A stretch of DNA of 18,024 nucleotides from Synechococcus sp. HW_metabat.54 (GTDB taxonomy: Bacteria; Cyanobacteriota; Cyanobacteriia; PCC-6307; Cyanobiaceae), in assembly GCA_018623675.1 (NCBI GenBank), contig JAAZVJ010000003.1:1-18024 (forward strand), written 5' to 3'. The notes under the pieces were generated by a model that searched no databases, had not been told where the DNA came from, and was given only the letters and a program-made list of their open reading frames with translations. Positions 5,754 to 13,435 of the stretch are shown here, one piece after another; within the stretch, counting starts at the first letter, position 1, and the number at the start of each line of letters is the position of its first letter. A program made the translations under genes and the position numbers.

Positions 5754-5783
5754 CAGGAGACCTTGAAGGCAACGCCTCTCCTG
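5754..5783 (+). promoter_or_regulatory. Hairpin directly upstream of the 61-codon ORF
   Basis: CAGGAGA (5754-5760) and TCTCCTG (5777-5783) are perfect inverted repeats of 7 bp. The 16-nt loop itself begins with a small palindrome, CCTTGAAGG (5761-5769). The 3' arm ends 4 nt before the ATG at 5788 and carries an anti-Shine-Dalgarno-like UCUCCU. There is no T run, so it is not a classic terminator. It could modulate translation of the small ORF or stabilise the 3' end of the upstream mRNA. Confidence 0.45.
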
Positions 5784-5787
5784 AACG

Positions 5788-5973
5788 ATGACCTTCACCC
5801 TTTCCGGTTTCGAGTCCTGGACATTCCAGATCGTTTTCTACGGAAGCCTGCTGGTGCTGGAAGCCCTGCGCGATGACCAGATTCTGAGCACAGAGCTGGC
5901 TCCAATGGACGACACCCAGGCCCGGGCCCATGAGTTGATTCGCCGCCCCAGTTGCACGCTGATCGGCCATTGA
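5788..5973 (+). CDS. Small protein with hydrophobic N-terminal segment, unknown function
   Basis: This 61-codon ORF lies between the MnmD-like gene and glmU on the same strand. The product has a hydrophobic segment ([17 protein letters not shown], residues 11-27), then an acidic and polar tail ([26 protein letters not shown]). It may be membrane-associated. The codon composition is like the flanking genes and the frame fills the gap neatly, which supports coding. A hairpin with an anti-Shine-Dalgarno-like arm sits just ahead of the ATG. Its final codons overlap a strong Shine-Dalgarno-like GAAGGG that precedes a candidate glmU ATG at 5984. I do not recognise a named family, though it looks like a conserved picocyanobacterial small protein. 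Confidence 0.6.
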   Translation: MTFTLSGFESWTFQIVFYGSLLVLEALRDDQILSTELAPMDDTQARAHELIRRPSCTLIGH

Positions 5974-6028
5974 AGGGATACCAATGGAGAGTGCCGGTAG
6001 ATTCCGGCCATTGGATACCCCCGCCCAG

Positions 6029-7369
6029 ATGCTCGCCGTTGCCGTCCTGGCCGCCGGAAAAGGCACCCGCATGAAGAGTGCTCTTCCGAAAGTGCTCCAA
6101 CCTCTGGCCGGAGCCACCTTGGTGGAGCGGGTCCTGGCCAGCGCACGCAACCTCCAACCCGAACGGCGGCTGCTGATCGTGGGGCACCAGGCCGAGCGAG
6201 TCGAGCAACAACTGAGCTCGGTGGAGGGCCTCGAGTTTGTGCTCCAGCAGCCGCAGAACGGCACCGGCCATGCCGTGCAGCAGCTGATGCCCGCTCTCGA
6301 GGGTTTCAGCGGTGAGCTGCTGGTGCTCAATGGAGACGTGCCACTCCTGCGGGCTGAGACCATCGACGAACTGGTCAGCACCCATCGCAGCAGTGGTGCC
6401 GACGTCACCCTGCTCACCGCCCGGCTGGCGGACCCCACCGGTTATGGGCGCGTTTTTGCTGATGCATCGGGCCAAGTGAGCGGCATTGTTGAACACCGCG
6501 ATTGCAGCGAAGACCAACGCAGTAACAACCTGACCAATGCTGGGATCTACTGCTTCAACTGGGAAAAGCTTGCCGCCACACTGCCGCAACTGAGCACCGA
6601 CAACGATCAGGGCGAGCTCTACCTCACTGACACCGTGGCCATGCTCGACAAAGCGATGCACGTGGAGGTTGCCGATCCGGATGAGGTCAACGGCATCAAC
6701 AACCGCAAGCAGTTAGCCCAGTGCGAGGCCGTGCTCCAAGAGCGGCTACGGGATCATTGGATGAACGAAGGGGTGACCTTCGTGGATCCCACGAGCTGCA
6801 CTTTGAGCGAACACTGCAGCTTTGGCCGCGATGTGGTGATCGAACCGCAGACCCACTTGCGTGGCACCTGCAGCCTGGGCGATGGCTGTCGCATTGGGCC
6901 TGGATCGGTGTTGGAAGACGCCAAGGTGGGCAACAACGTGACCGTGATGCTGTCGGTGGTGCGGAGCGCCGAAATCGGTGATGACGTCGCCATTGGCCCT
7001 TATGCCCATCTGCGGCCCGGTGCCGACATTGGCGATGCCTGCAAGATCGGCAACTTTGTGGAGGTAAAGAAAAGCCGTCTGAACTCTGGCAGCAAAGTGA
7101 ACCACCTCAGCTACATCGGAGATGCGCAGCTGGGGGCCGGAGTGAATGTGGGTGCTGGCACCATCACCGCCAACTACGACGGAATCAACAAACACCAAAC
7201 GGTGATTGGTGACGGCAGCAAGACAGGTGCCAACTCGGTTTTGGTTGCTCCTGTCACCATCGGCACCAATGTGACCATCGGCGCTGGCTCCACGATCACC
7301 AAAAACGTTCCGAGCAACGCTCTGGCCATCGGTCGTGGCAAGCAGTTCATCAAGGAGAACTGGAGCTGA
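6029..7369 (+). CDS. glmU: Bifunctional N-acetylglucosamine-1-phosphate uridyltransferase / glucosamine-1-phosphate acetyltransferase
   Basis: GlmU makes UDP-GlcNAc, the precursor of peptidoglycan and lipopolysaccharide, in two steps. The N-terminal pyrophosphorylase domain shows [11 protein letters not shown] (7-17), QNGTGHA (76-82) and NGDVP with the metal-binding D103 (101-105). The C-terminal half is a left-handed beta-helix of hexapeptide repeats with the acetyltransferase active-site region [16 protein letters not shown] and [11 protein letters not shown]. From ATG 6029 the protein has 446 residues, the normal cyanobacterial length, and starts [12 protein letters not shown] as homologues do. 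An in-frame ATG at 5984 has a better Shine-Dalgarno (GAAGGG, 5975-5980 region) and would add 15 residues, so the true start should be checked. It follows the 61-codon ORF by 55 bp (10 bp for the upstream start). Confidence 0.97.
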   Translation: MLAVAVLAAGKGTRMKSALPKVLQPLAGATLVERVLASARNLQPERRLLIVGHQAERVEQQLSSVEGLEFVLQQPQNGTGHAVQQLMPALEGFSGELLVLNGDVPLLRAETIDELVSTHRSSGADVTLLTARLADPTGYGRVFADASGQVSGIVEHRDCSEDQRSNNLTNAGIYCFNWEKLAATLPQLSTDNDQGELYLTDTVAMLDKAMHVEVADPDEVNGINNRKQLAQCEAVLQERLRDHWMNEGVTFVDPTSCTLSEHCSFGRDVVIEPQTHLRGTCSLGDGCRIGPGSVLEDAKVGNNVTVMLSVVRSAEIGDDVAIGPYAHLRPGADIGDACKIGNFVEVKKSRLNSGSKVNHLSYIGDAQLGAGVNVGAGTITANYDGINKHQTVIGDGSKTGANSVLVAPVTIGTNVTIGAGSTITKNVPSNALAIGRGKQFIKENWS

Positions 7370-7483
7370 TCAGGCGCGGGTGAACATCGGTTTCGCCCCC
7401 CCGCAATCGTCAGATTGTTTTCAGATCTCCTGGATGGCAGCCGTTGAAGGCTGTGTGACTTTGTGGTGGTCGCATCCAAAGCA

Positions 7484-7678
7484 ATGTCTGCTCAAAAGCG
7501 CTACACGGTGCGCTATCGCGACGCCAACAGCAACACGCTTGAACGTTGCTACTACGCCAGTGATGCCCATGAGGCCCGCGTGTTGGCGATGGAGTCGGTG
7601 CGCTACATCCATGACCACCCCCATGCCATCGATCTAATCCGCTGTGAGAGCCAGCCGCTGCGCAAGCGGGCGGCCTAA
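7484..7678 (+). CDS. Conserved-looking small protein, unknown function
   Basis: This 64-residue ORF starts at ATG 7484 (MSAQKRYTVRYRDANSN); an in-frame GTG at 7463 would add seven residues. The protein begins with what looks like a beta-strand pair (KRYTVRYRDANSNTLERCYY), then a helix (DAHEARVLAMESVRYIHDH), and ends with a basic tail. That compact alpha/beta pattern and the good codon composition support a real gene. No signal peptide or membrane segment is seen. It ends tail-to-tail with gpgS, with the two stop codons sharing a CTAA. I know of no assigned function. Confidence 0.7.
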   Translation: MSAQKRYTVRYRDANSNTLERCYYASDAHEARVLAMESVRYIHDHPHAIDLIRCESQPLRKRAA

Positions 7679-8934
7679 ACCAGAGAAGGGAGTTCGGATC
7701 GCGGGGTGGGCTCTGTGAGGGAGCCGCCCATGCTCATTTCACCGCAGCGATCCAAACCAGCTTCTGCGAGGTCGTGTTGAAGCCTTGACGCACAGCTGAG
7801 GAGTCGAGACCAACTCGGGAGCTGAATCGCGAGGGGATCGTTCTGAAAACGCTGCAAGCCAGGGCGGATCAAGCTGGAAAACTGCTGCACGGCCAGTTCT
7901 TCCCCATGGCGGTTGTAGGGAAGGTTGTTCACCGCAGAATCCAAGGCGAACTGTCGAATGCGGTCTTCGCCCACCCGCCGGAACAACACTTCCAGGGTGG
8001 CAACTTGTTCAGCTGGAATGGTGGTGCCTTGGTGTTCCATCAAGCCACGCAACACGCTGGCGAGAATCTCGGAGCACATGCGCTGCAACCCTTCCCGCGG
8101 AGATTCACCCAGGGATTTGTGCTTGTGATCAAACAAGCCCAGATCCACCTGAGCAACACGGCTGAGGGCCACATGCCGATGCACTTCTGACAGCAAACCA
8201 ATTTCAAGTCCCCAATCGCAGGGAATGCGCAAATTCACAGCCAGGTCGCGGGTGAATGCGAACTCTCCTGCCAAGGGGTAGCGAAAGGCTTGGAGATAAC
8301 TCAAGAAAGGGCTTGGCCCTAAAAGCTGGGAGAGCGCCGTGAGCAGAGGCCCCACGAACAGGCGAGTGCCGCGCCCTTGAAGGGCATGGGTTTCCAATGA
8401 CAGACGGCTATAGAACGCCTTCACATAGGCCACGCCACTGGAGGGCAAGAGAAGTGGCAGCAGCATGCGCTGGGGATAAGCCGGTGTGAAAGTGCGGATG
8501 TCGGCATCAAACAGCGCCACCACCTCGGCATCGCGGGTGGCCACCCCTAAGCCCTGCCAAACGGCCCAGCCTTTGCCGGGCGGCCCCATCAGATCGAGCC
8601 CCTGCTCACTAAATCCACTGAGCAACTCCTTCACCGCAGGAGCATTCGTCCACTGCACGTGGACGGGGAAGGGCATTTCAGCGAAAAACTGCTCAGCTTC
8701 CCTCACCTCCTCAACACTGTTGGCGGCAAGGGCAATCACCAGTTGATGCAGCCCATCAAGTTCCTGGAGCACAGAGCGAATCAAGCGCAATGCAGGCCTG
8801 CGGAATTCCTCCATCAGGCAGGGAATCAAGATGGTGGTGGGCTTGGCTTTCAACCCCTGGCGAAGCAGCACCGGATCCTGCAGCGCCAGGCTGTAGTCGT
8901 GAATGGTGGTGATCAGACCCTGTTGAAAATCCAT
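7675..8934 (-). CDS. gpgS: Glucosyl-3-phosphoglycerate synthase
   Basis: This GT81-type retaining glycosyltransferase would transfer glucose from an NDP-glucose to D-3-phosphoglycerate, giving glucosyl-3-phosphoglycerate, the precursor of the compatible solute glucosylglycerate. From ATG 8934 the protein has 419 residues. Visible motifs are TTILIPCLMEEF (33-44, start of the GT-A fold), GPPGKGWAVWQGL (117-129, a phosphoglycerate-site-like loop), the metal-binding DAD in LFDADIRTF (141-149), the GEFAF segment, CDWGLEIGLLSEV (239-251) and a late His motif DHKHKSLG (269-276). The frame also opens at GTG 8970, but the ATG fits the family start better. It is divergent from a GH13 phosphorylase 63 bp away, whose downstream partner is the matching phosphatase. 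It converges on the small gene ending at 7678. Confidence 0.9.
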   Translation of the reverse strand: MDFQQGLITTIHDYSLALQDPVLLRQGLKAKPTTILIPCLMEEFRRPALRLIRSVLQELDGLHQLVIALAANSVEEVREAEQFFAEMPFPVHVQWTNAPAVKELLSGFSEQGLDLMGPPGKGWAVWQGLGVATRDAEVVALFDADIRTFTPAYPQRMLLPLLLPSSGVAYVKAFYSRLSLETHALQGRGTRLFVGPLLTALSQLLGPSPFLSYLQAFRYPLAGEFAFTRDLAVNLRIPCDWGLEIGLLSEVHRHVALSRVAQVDLGLFDHKHKSLGESPREGLQRMCSEILASVLRGLMEHQGTTIPAEQVATLEVLFRRVGEDRIRQFALDSAVNNLPYNRHGEELAVQQFSSLIRPGLQRFQNDPLAIQLPSWSRLLSCASRLQHDLAEAGLDRCGEMSMGGSLTEPTPRSELPSLV

Positions 8935-8997
8935 TCCGTGATCAGTGCGACAACATTGATGGACTGACACCGCGCACCCTGGGATCGATCAACTGGG
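8935..8997. promoter_or_regulatory. Short divergent promoter region of the glucosylglycerate cluster
   Basis: Only 63 bp separate the gpgS start from the phosphorylase start, so the two promoters must overlap or interlock. The palindrome TGATCA (8939-8944) and GATCGATC (8983-8990) are present, but no clear -35/-10 pair was assigned. Synthesis and recycling arms may be controlled by one bound factor (inference). Confidence 0.35.
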
Positions 8998-10716
8998 ATG
9001 GAGCCGTTGGGACGGGAACAGCAGGAGCGAATCGCTGAACTGCTGAAGCGGTGGAAACCACTCGACGATCGGGAGGGGATCCAATCCCCGATGTCGCCGT
9101 TGCTGCAATTTGCGCAGACGATCACAGATGCGCGGGCCAACAACACCCGCTGGGATCAAGCCACGAGTGTGTTGATCACCTACGGCGACAGCATTCAGCG
9201 CAGTGGAGAACACTGTCTGATCACACTCACCGGATTCATCAATCAGCACCTGATGCCCCTGGGCACCGTGGTGCACGTTCTGCCATTTCTACAAGCAACC
9301 AGCGATGGGGGATTTGCTGTCGCCAGTCACGAAAAACTGCAAGAGCACCTGGGCGACTGGGAGGCACTGGAATGCCTCAGTGCGGGTCGCACCCTGATGG
9401 CTGACCTCGTGCTGAATCATGTTTCAGCCGCCCACCCATGGGTGCAGCAATTCCGGCAGCGACAGGAGCCTGGGTTGCATTGCGTTCTGGCCCCTGATCC
9501 GGATGCTGATTGGAGCCAGGTGGTGCGGCCCCGCAGTTCCGCACTCTTCACGCCGCTGCAAACGCAGGATGGGCTCGTGCCTGTCTGGACCACCTTTGGC
9601 CCCGACCAGGTGGATGTGGATTGGTCGAGCCCTGCAGTTCTCGAAGGCTATGCCTCACTGCTCGCGCGGATGGTGCGCCACGGCGTGAGTTGGCTGCGCC
9701 TGGATGCGGTGGGCTACGTCTGGAAAGAGCCCGGCAGCAGCTGCATTCACCATCCACGAGCACACCTGCTGGTGAAGCTGTTGAGAACCCTCCTGGAGAG
9801 CATTCGCTCCGATGGGGTTGTCGTCACCGAGACCAACGTTCCGGAAGACGAAAATCTCTCCTACCTGAGGCCGGGCGATGAAGCCCACATCGCCTACAAC
9901 TTTCCATTACCGCCCCTGTTACTGGAAGCTGTACAGCGAGAGCGCCCCGATCTGCTCAATCGCTGGTTGAATCGCTGGCCATCGCTACCCAACCAAACCA
10001 CGCTGCTTAACTTCAGCGCCAGCCATGACGGTATCGGCCTGAGGCCGCTGGAAGGTTTGATGGAGAACGATCGTCTTGAACAGCTGCTCGAAGGCTGTGA
10101 ACGACGCGGAGGGTTGATTAGCCATCGTCGCTTGAGTGATGGAGCTGAGCGCCCCTACGAAATCAACATCAGCTGGTGGGCAGCCATGGCAGGAGGGGGA
10201 CGTGACCCCAGCCTCCATCAGCGGGAGCGCTATCGACTGAGTCAGTTGCTGGTGATCGCATTACCAGGGGTTCCGGCCTTTTACCTGCCGACCCTGCTGG
10301 CATCCGCCAACGACGAAGCCAGCTTCCGTCGTAGTGGTCAACGCAGGGATCTGAACCGTGAACGATTCGATGTGGAGATGGTGGAGCGACGTCTTGAAGA
10401 TCCCTACAGCGATACCCAGTTCACGCTTCAAACCATTCGTGAAGCCATGGCCGTGCGCGCAACCCTGCCGGCTTTTGATCCCCAAGCGGCCTTTGAAACC
10501 CTGAGCGGATCGATGGCTGATCGAGTGATTCTGAAACGCGGCAGCGGCGCCAACAGCGTCTGGGCGGTGCACAACTTCAGCGCAAATCGCATCAATCTTG
10601 ATCTGCGAAGCCTCGCCAATCAGGAGCATTGGTGCGATCGTCTCCAGGATTCGGCCCCAGTCGCGGCCCAACTCACCCTGGCGCCATTCGCTGTGCACTG
10701 GCTTCAACCATGCTGA
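8998..10716 (+). CDS. GH13_18 sucrose-phosphorylase-like enzyme, probable glucosylglycerate phosphorylase
   Basis: This 572-residue GH13 protein has the sucrose-phosphorylase subfamily layout. The nucleophile is D236 in WLRLDAVGYVWKEPGSSC, the acid/base is E278 in VVVTETNVPEDEN, and the third carboxylate is D344 in NFSASHDGIGLRPLEG. The TETNVP segment resembles what I recall for glucosylglycerate phosphorylases (such as E. coli YcjM) more than the E-V-H of true sucrose phosphorylases. It would use phosphate to split glucosylglycerate into glucose-1-phosphate and glycerate. The gene neighbourhood strongly favours that substrate: divergent gpgS on one side and an overlapping sugar-phosphoglycerate phosphatase on the other. 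Sucrose or glucosylglycerol remain possible substrates. No signal peptide is seen, so it should be cytoplasmic. The start at ATG 8998 is consistent with the N-terminal helix MEPLGREQQERIAELLKRW. Confidence 0.85.
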   Translation: MEPLGREQQERIAELLKRWKPLDDREGIQSPMSPLLQFAQTITDARANNTRWDQATSVLITYGDSIQRSGEHCLITLTGFINQHLMPLGTVVHVLPFLQATSDGGFAVASHEKLQEHLGDWEALECLSAGRTLMADLVLNHVSAAHPWVQQFRQRQEPGLHCVLAPDPDADWSQVVRPRSSALFTPLQTQDGLVPVWTTFGPDQVDVDWSSPAVLEGYASLLARMVRHGVSWLRLDAVGYVWKEPGSSCIHHPRAHLLVKLLRTLLESIRSDGVVVTETNVPEDENLSYLRPGDEAHIAYNFPLPPLLLEAVQRERPDLLNRWLNRWPSLPNQTTLLNFSASHDGIGLRPLEGLMENDRLEQLLEGCERRGGLISHRRLSDGAERPYEINISWWAAMAGGGRDPSLHQRERYRLSQLLVIALPGVPAFYLPTLLASANDEASFRRSGQRRDLNRERFDVEMVERRLEDPYSDTQFTLQTIREAMAVRATLPAFDPQAAFETLSGSMADRVILKRGSGANSVWAVHNFSANRINLDLRSLANQEHWCDRLQDSAPVAAQLTLAPFAVHWLQPC

Positions 10717-11561
10717 ACCAAGAATCCGCGAACCCAGCACAGATCTGGATCGTGACCGATCTGGACGGAACTCTGCTGGATCACCACTACGACTGGAACG
10801 CAGCCAAGCCGACCTTGGCCTGGCTCAAACAGATCGGCATCCCTGTGATTCCGTGCACAAGCAAAACGGCGGAAGAGGTGCGCCGATTCCGCAGCGATGC
10901 AGGCCTGGACGGCCCATTCATCGTCGAAAACGGGGGAGCGATCCTCGGTGGCATCAACGAGCAGGCTTGGGAGCAGGGTCTTGGGCCATCCCATGCAGCC
11001 CTCAGGGTGCACCTCAACACGCTGTCGATCCGCGCAGAGACGCGCCTTGAAGCGCTGGAGGATCTCACGCCATCACAAGTTACCGATCTGACCGGTTTGA
11101 AGGGGGAAGCGATCCTGCTCGCCCAACAACGCCAGTGGAGTGTGCCGTTTCTGAATCCTCCGAAAGATCGCCAATTGCGCATCCAGGAGGAGGCGACCCG
11201 GCTGCAGCTCACCGTTGTTCAGGGCAACCGCATGAGCCACCTGCTCCAAGCGGGCATCAGCAAAGGAGCGGCCTTGAGCGCTCTGAAACAAAAGCTCAAC
11301 CAGGGGGATGTGCATGTGATGGCACTAGGTGACTCTCCGAATGACCTCCCCCTCCTTGATGCTGGAGACCACAGCGTTGTGGTGCCTGGTCCGCACGGAC
11401 CACATCCCCGACTTGCTGCATGCATTGAGCAGGGCCGTTTTGAGCTCGCGCCAGCCCCCCATTCCGCAGGTTGGGCATGCAGCGTCTTGGCCTACGTCAA
11501 AGCGCGAGTGTCTCCAGCTCTGGCAGCAACCGCTCCAGCGCCACCCCTCGACTGGCCTTAA
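10710..11561 (+). CDS. gpgP: HAD-IIB phosphatase, glucosyl/mannosyl-3-phosphoglycerate phosphatase family
   Basis: The enzyme would dephosphorylate glucosyl-3-phosphoglycerate to glucosylglycerate. The 283-residue protein shows all HAD motifs: I, VTDLDGTLL with D17 and D19; II, PCTSKT (49-53); III, K185 in GISKGAAL; and IV, GDSPNDLPLLD (207-217) with D208 and D212. The cap between about residues 85 and 180, with IVENGGAI just before it, is typical of the MPGP family (HAD-IIB). ATG 10710 overlaps the phosphorylase stop (ATGCTGA), which implies translational coupling; the open frame further upstream to 10629 lies inside the phosphorylase gene and is unlikely to be used. The 3' end overlaps murF on the other strand by 65 bp. 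Specificity for glucosyl rather than mannosyl substrate is inferred from linkage to gpgS. Confidence 0.87.
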   Translation: MLNQESANPAQIWIVTDLDGTLLDHHYDWNAAKPTLAWLKQIGIPVIPCTSKTAEEVRRFRSDAGLDGPFIVENGGAILGGINEQAWEQGLGPSHAALRVHLNTLSIRAETRLEALEDLTPSQVTDLTGLKGEAILLAQQRQWSVPFLNPPKDRQLRIQEEATRLQLTVVQGNRMSHLLQAGISKGAALSALKQKLNQGDVHVMALGDSPNDLPLLDAGDHSVVVPGPHGPHPRLAACIEQGRFELAPAPHSAGWACSVLAYVKARVSPALAATAPAPPLDWP

Positions 11562-12903
11562 GCAGCACCACATCACCAGGGCTCAGCCAGGAACGCAGCG
11601 GATCGGCAGCTTCCTCGGGTGTTGCGACTAGGGCAAATCGCTCCAGTGCTGAGCCAACCTCGGCCATGGCAACCGCTTCCTCTCCAGCGGCAACGGCCAC
11701 CAAACCATCCACCTGCAACGACAGGGCGCGTTCCACCACTGCGCGGTGCAAGGCCACACTTTCGCCACCCAGTTCAAGCATGGTCCCCAACACGGCAAAG
11801 CGGCGTCCAGGTTGTTGAGCCAATAGATCCAAAGCAGCCAAAACAGCCTCTGGGGATGCGTTGTAGGTCTCATCCATCACGGTGAGGCCACCCACCTGGA
11901 GACGCCGATTCCTGCCGCCGGGAACATCAACCTTGAGGTGCATCAACGTGGCCGGATCAACGCTCAGACAGGAGGCAACGGCACGCGCCAACAACCAATT
12001 ACGGGCGTTATGGCGACCCTCAAGAGGCATGCGGTAGGTGGTGTCCGCAAGCGTCAACGTTGCAGCACACGCGTCGTACACCGCCTGATCATCGGCAGCG
12101 GGGCACTCGGGTGTCGGTGACACGTGGTCATCGGCCAACGCAACACGATGGACGACCCCCTTCCACACCTTGGATAGGGCTTGCTCCAAAAGAGGGTCGC
12201 CAGCGGGAATCACAACCACGCCATCTGGCTTGAGTGCCGTTGTGATTTCACATTTGGCAGCTGCAATCGCTTCACGACTACCCAGGCGACCGATGTGGGC
12301 GGTGCCGATATTGGTGATCACTGCGATATCCGGCTGGGCACAGCGCGACAACCGCGCAATCTCGCCAGGACCACGCATGCCCATCTCCACCACCACGGCT
12401 GCATGGTCGCCATGGGTACCCAACAAGGTCAGAGGAACGCCGATGTCGTTGTTGTTATTGCTGGCGCTGGCCTGCACCGGACCCAGTGATCCGAGGGCCG
12501 AACGAATCAATTCTCTGGTGGTGGTTTTTCCTGCCGACCCAGTCACCGCAATCACCGCGGCAGCCAAATGCTGACGGTGCAAATTGGCGAGCTGTTGGTA
12601 GGCGAGGGTGGTGTCATCGACACGCCAGTGCAGCAGTCCGTCTGGCACCGATGTCTTCGTGTTCGCTGCCACCAGAGCCGCTTGGGCTCCTAGGCAGGCA
12701 GCGTCTGCCAGAAAGGCATGACCATCGAATTGCTCTCCAACAAGAGGAACAAAAAAAGCGCCTGGCGTCAGCCGCCTGCTGTCGGTGCACACCGAACCCA
12801 AGGGTTGCTCTTGAAGCCGAGACCACCGTTCAGGAGCGATTCCCAACGGGGGGCCCCAGATCTGAATCAGGTGACCAAGCTTCAACACGAAAGGGGTACC
12901 CAC
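11497..12903 (-). CDS. murF: UDP-N-acetylmuramoyl-tripeptide--D-alanyl-D-alanine ligase
   Basis: MurF adds D-Ala-D-Ala to UDP-MurNAc-tripeptide in the last cytoplasmic step of peptidoglycan precursor synthesis. The 468-residue protein has the three Mur ligase domains: an N-terminal UDP-binding part with TDSRRLTPGAFFVPL (40-54), a central ATPase part with the P-loop GSAGKTTT (122-129), ASNNNND (147-153) and VVEMGMRGPGEI (171-182), and a C-terminal part with MDETYNASPEAVLAAL. The carbamylated-lysine region (AAKCEI) is present. The start is taken as GTG 12903; GTG 12888 would also serve. The last 65 bp overlap the convergent phosphatase gene. The gene lies 113 bp downstream of the small secreted-protein gene on the same strand. 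Confidence 0.93.
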   Translation of the reverse strand: MGTPFVLKLGHLIQIWGPPLGIAPERWSRLQEQPLGSVCTDSRRLTPGAFFVPLVGEQFDGHAFLADAACLGAQAALVAANTKTSVPDGLLHWRVDDTTLAYQQLANLHRQHLAAAVIAVTGSAGKTTTRELIRSALGSLGPVQASASNNNNDIGVPLTLLGTHGDHAAVVVEMGMRGPGEIARLSRCAQPDIAVITNIGTAHIGRLGSREAIAAAKCEITTALKPDGVVVIPAGDPLLEQALSKVWKGVVHRVALADDHVSPTPECPAADDQAVYDACAATLTLADTTYRMPLEGRHNARNWLLARAVASCLSVDPATLMHLKVDVPGGRNRRLQVGGLTVMDETYNASPEAVLAALDLLAQQPGRRFAVLGTMLELGGESVALHRAVVERALSLQVDGLVAVAAGEEAVAMAEVGSALERFALVATPEEAADPLRSWLSPGDVVLLKASRGVALERLLPELETLAL

Positions 12904-13016
12904 GCTATGCGTCGATCATGCCGTTGCCTGAACGATCAGACCATATTGCTCACGCAACGATTGACCTTTGAAGGAATCAACGGTTCATGCATCCACGCTG
13001 AGTTCGTGACCGAGGC

Positions 13017-13337
13017 CTAACGCCGTCCACAAACAAAACCATTGCGTCGTGCGCCGGCCAGGTTGTATTCGCCAAGCACAGGAATCGATTGCCCAGTCCG
13101 AAAAACCCGGAATGGCCATCCAGGCCTTGTGTCGCAAATGTCTTGGTCACAGGCACAGATATAGGTATTGGCATTGTTACCTTTGCGTCGCCATTCATCA
13201 AAAATCATGGTTAATGGCACATCCCGAACTTCAAAGGCTTTAGTGGGAGGCTCCTGTGCTTTAAGAGAAGACGAAGCAGCAGAAGCAAGCAGAAAAAGTG
13301 GCAACAATCTTGCAAACCGAGTAGTGAACAACATCAA
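13017..13337 (-). CDS. Small secreted cysteine-containing protein, unknown function
   Basis: This 106-residue ORF starts with tandem methionines (13337, 13334) and a clear signal peptide (positive RFAR, then LLPLFLLASAASSSLKA, likely cleavage near residue 27). The mature part has an early segment FEVRDVPLTMIFDEWRRKG reminiscent of short secretin/TonB-associated STN-like strands, then four cysteines (C61, C63, C68, C103) around TYICACDQDIC and a C-terminal CGRR. Disulfides or metal binding in the periplasm are possible. It lies between the 268-residue membrane protein and murF on the same strand. I recognise no characterised family, but the well-formed signal sequence and paired cysteines make it a likely real gene. 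Confidence 0.7.
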   Translation of the reverse strand: MMLFTTRFARLLPLFLLASAASSSLKAQEPPTKAFEVRDVPLTMIFDEWRRKGNNANTYICACDQDICDTRPGWPFRVFRTGQSIPVLGEYNLAGARRNGFVCGRR

Positions 13338-13435
13338 GTTCCGATTGTTTGAATTACAACGCTAGGAAACGTATTCATCGCGTGCAACGGACCGACCAAG
13401 TGTTGTCTGGCACCCCCTTGCAAACACCCGAAGGC

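Noticed and set aside
10629..10709. Upstream extension of the phosphatase frame
   Set aside because: It lies wholly inside the phosphorylase coding region. The HAD motif I begins just after ATG 10710, and the ATGCTGA overlap is a typical coupled start.
12907..13020. A 37-codon plus-strand frame (MRRSCRCLNDQ...) between murF and the secreted-protein gene, ending on a shared CTAA with that gene
   Set aside because: The frame also continues upstream inside murF, there is no ribosome binding site, and the peptide shows no domain or strong bias. The neat stop overlap alone is not enough.
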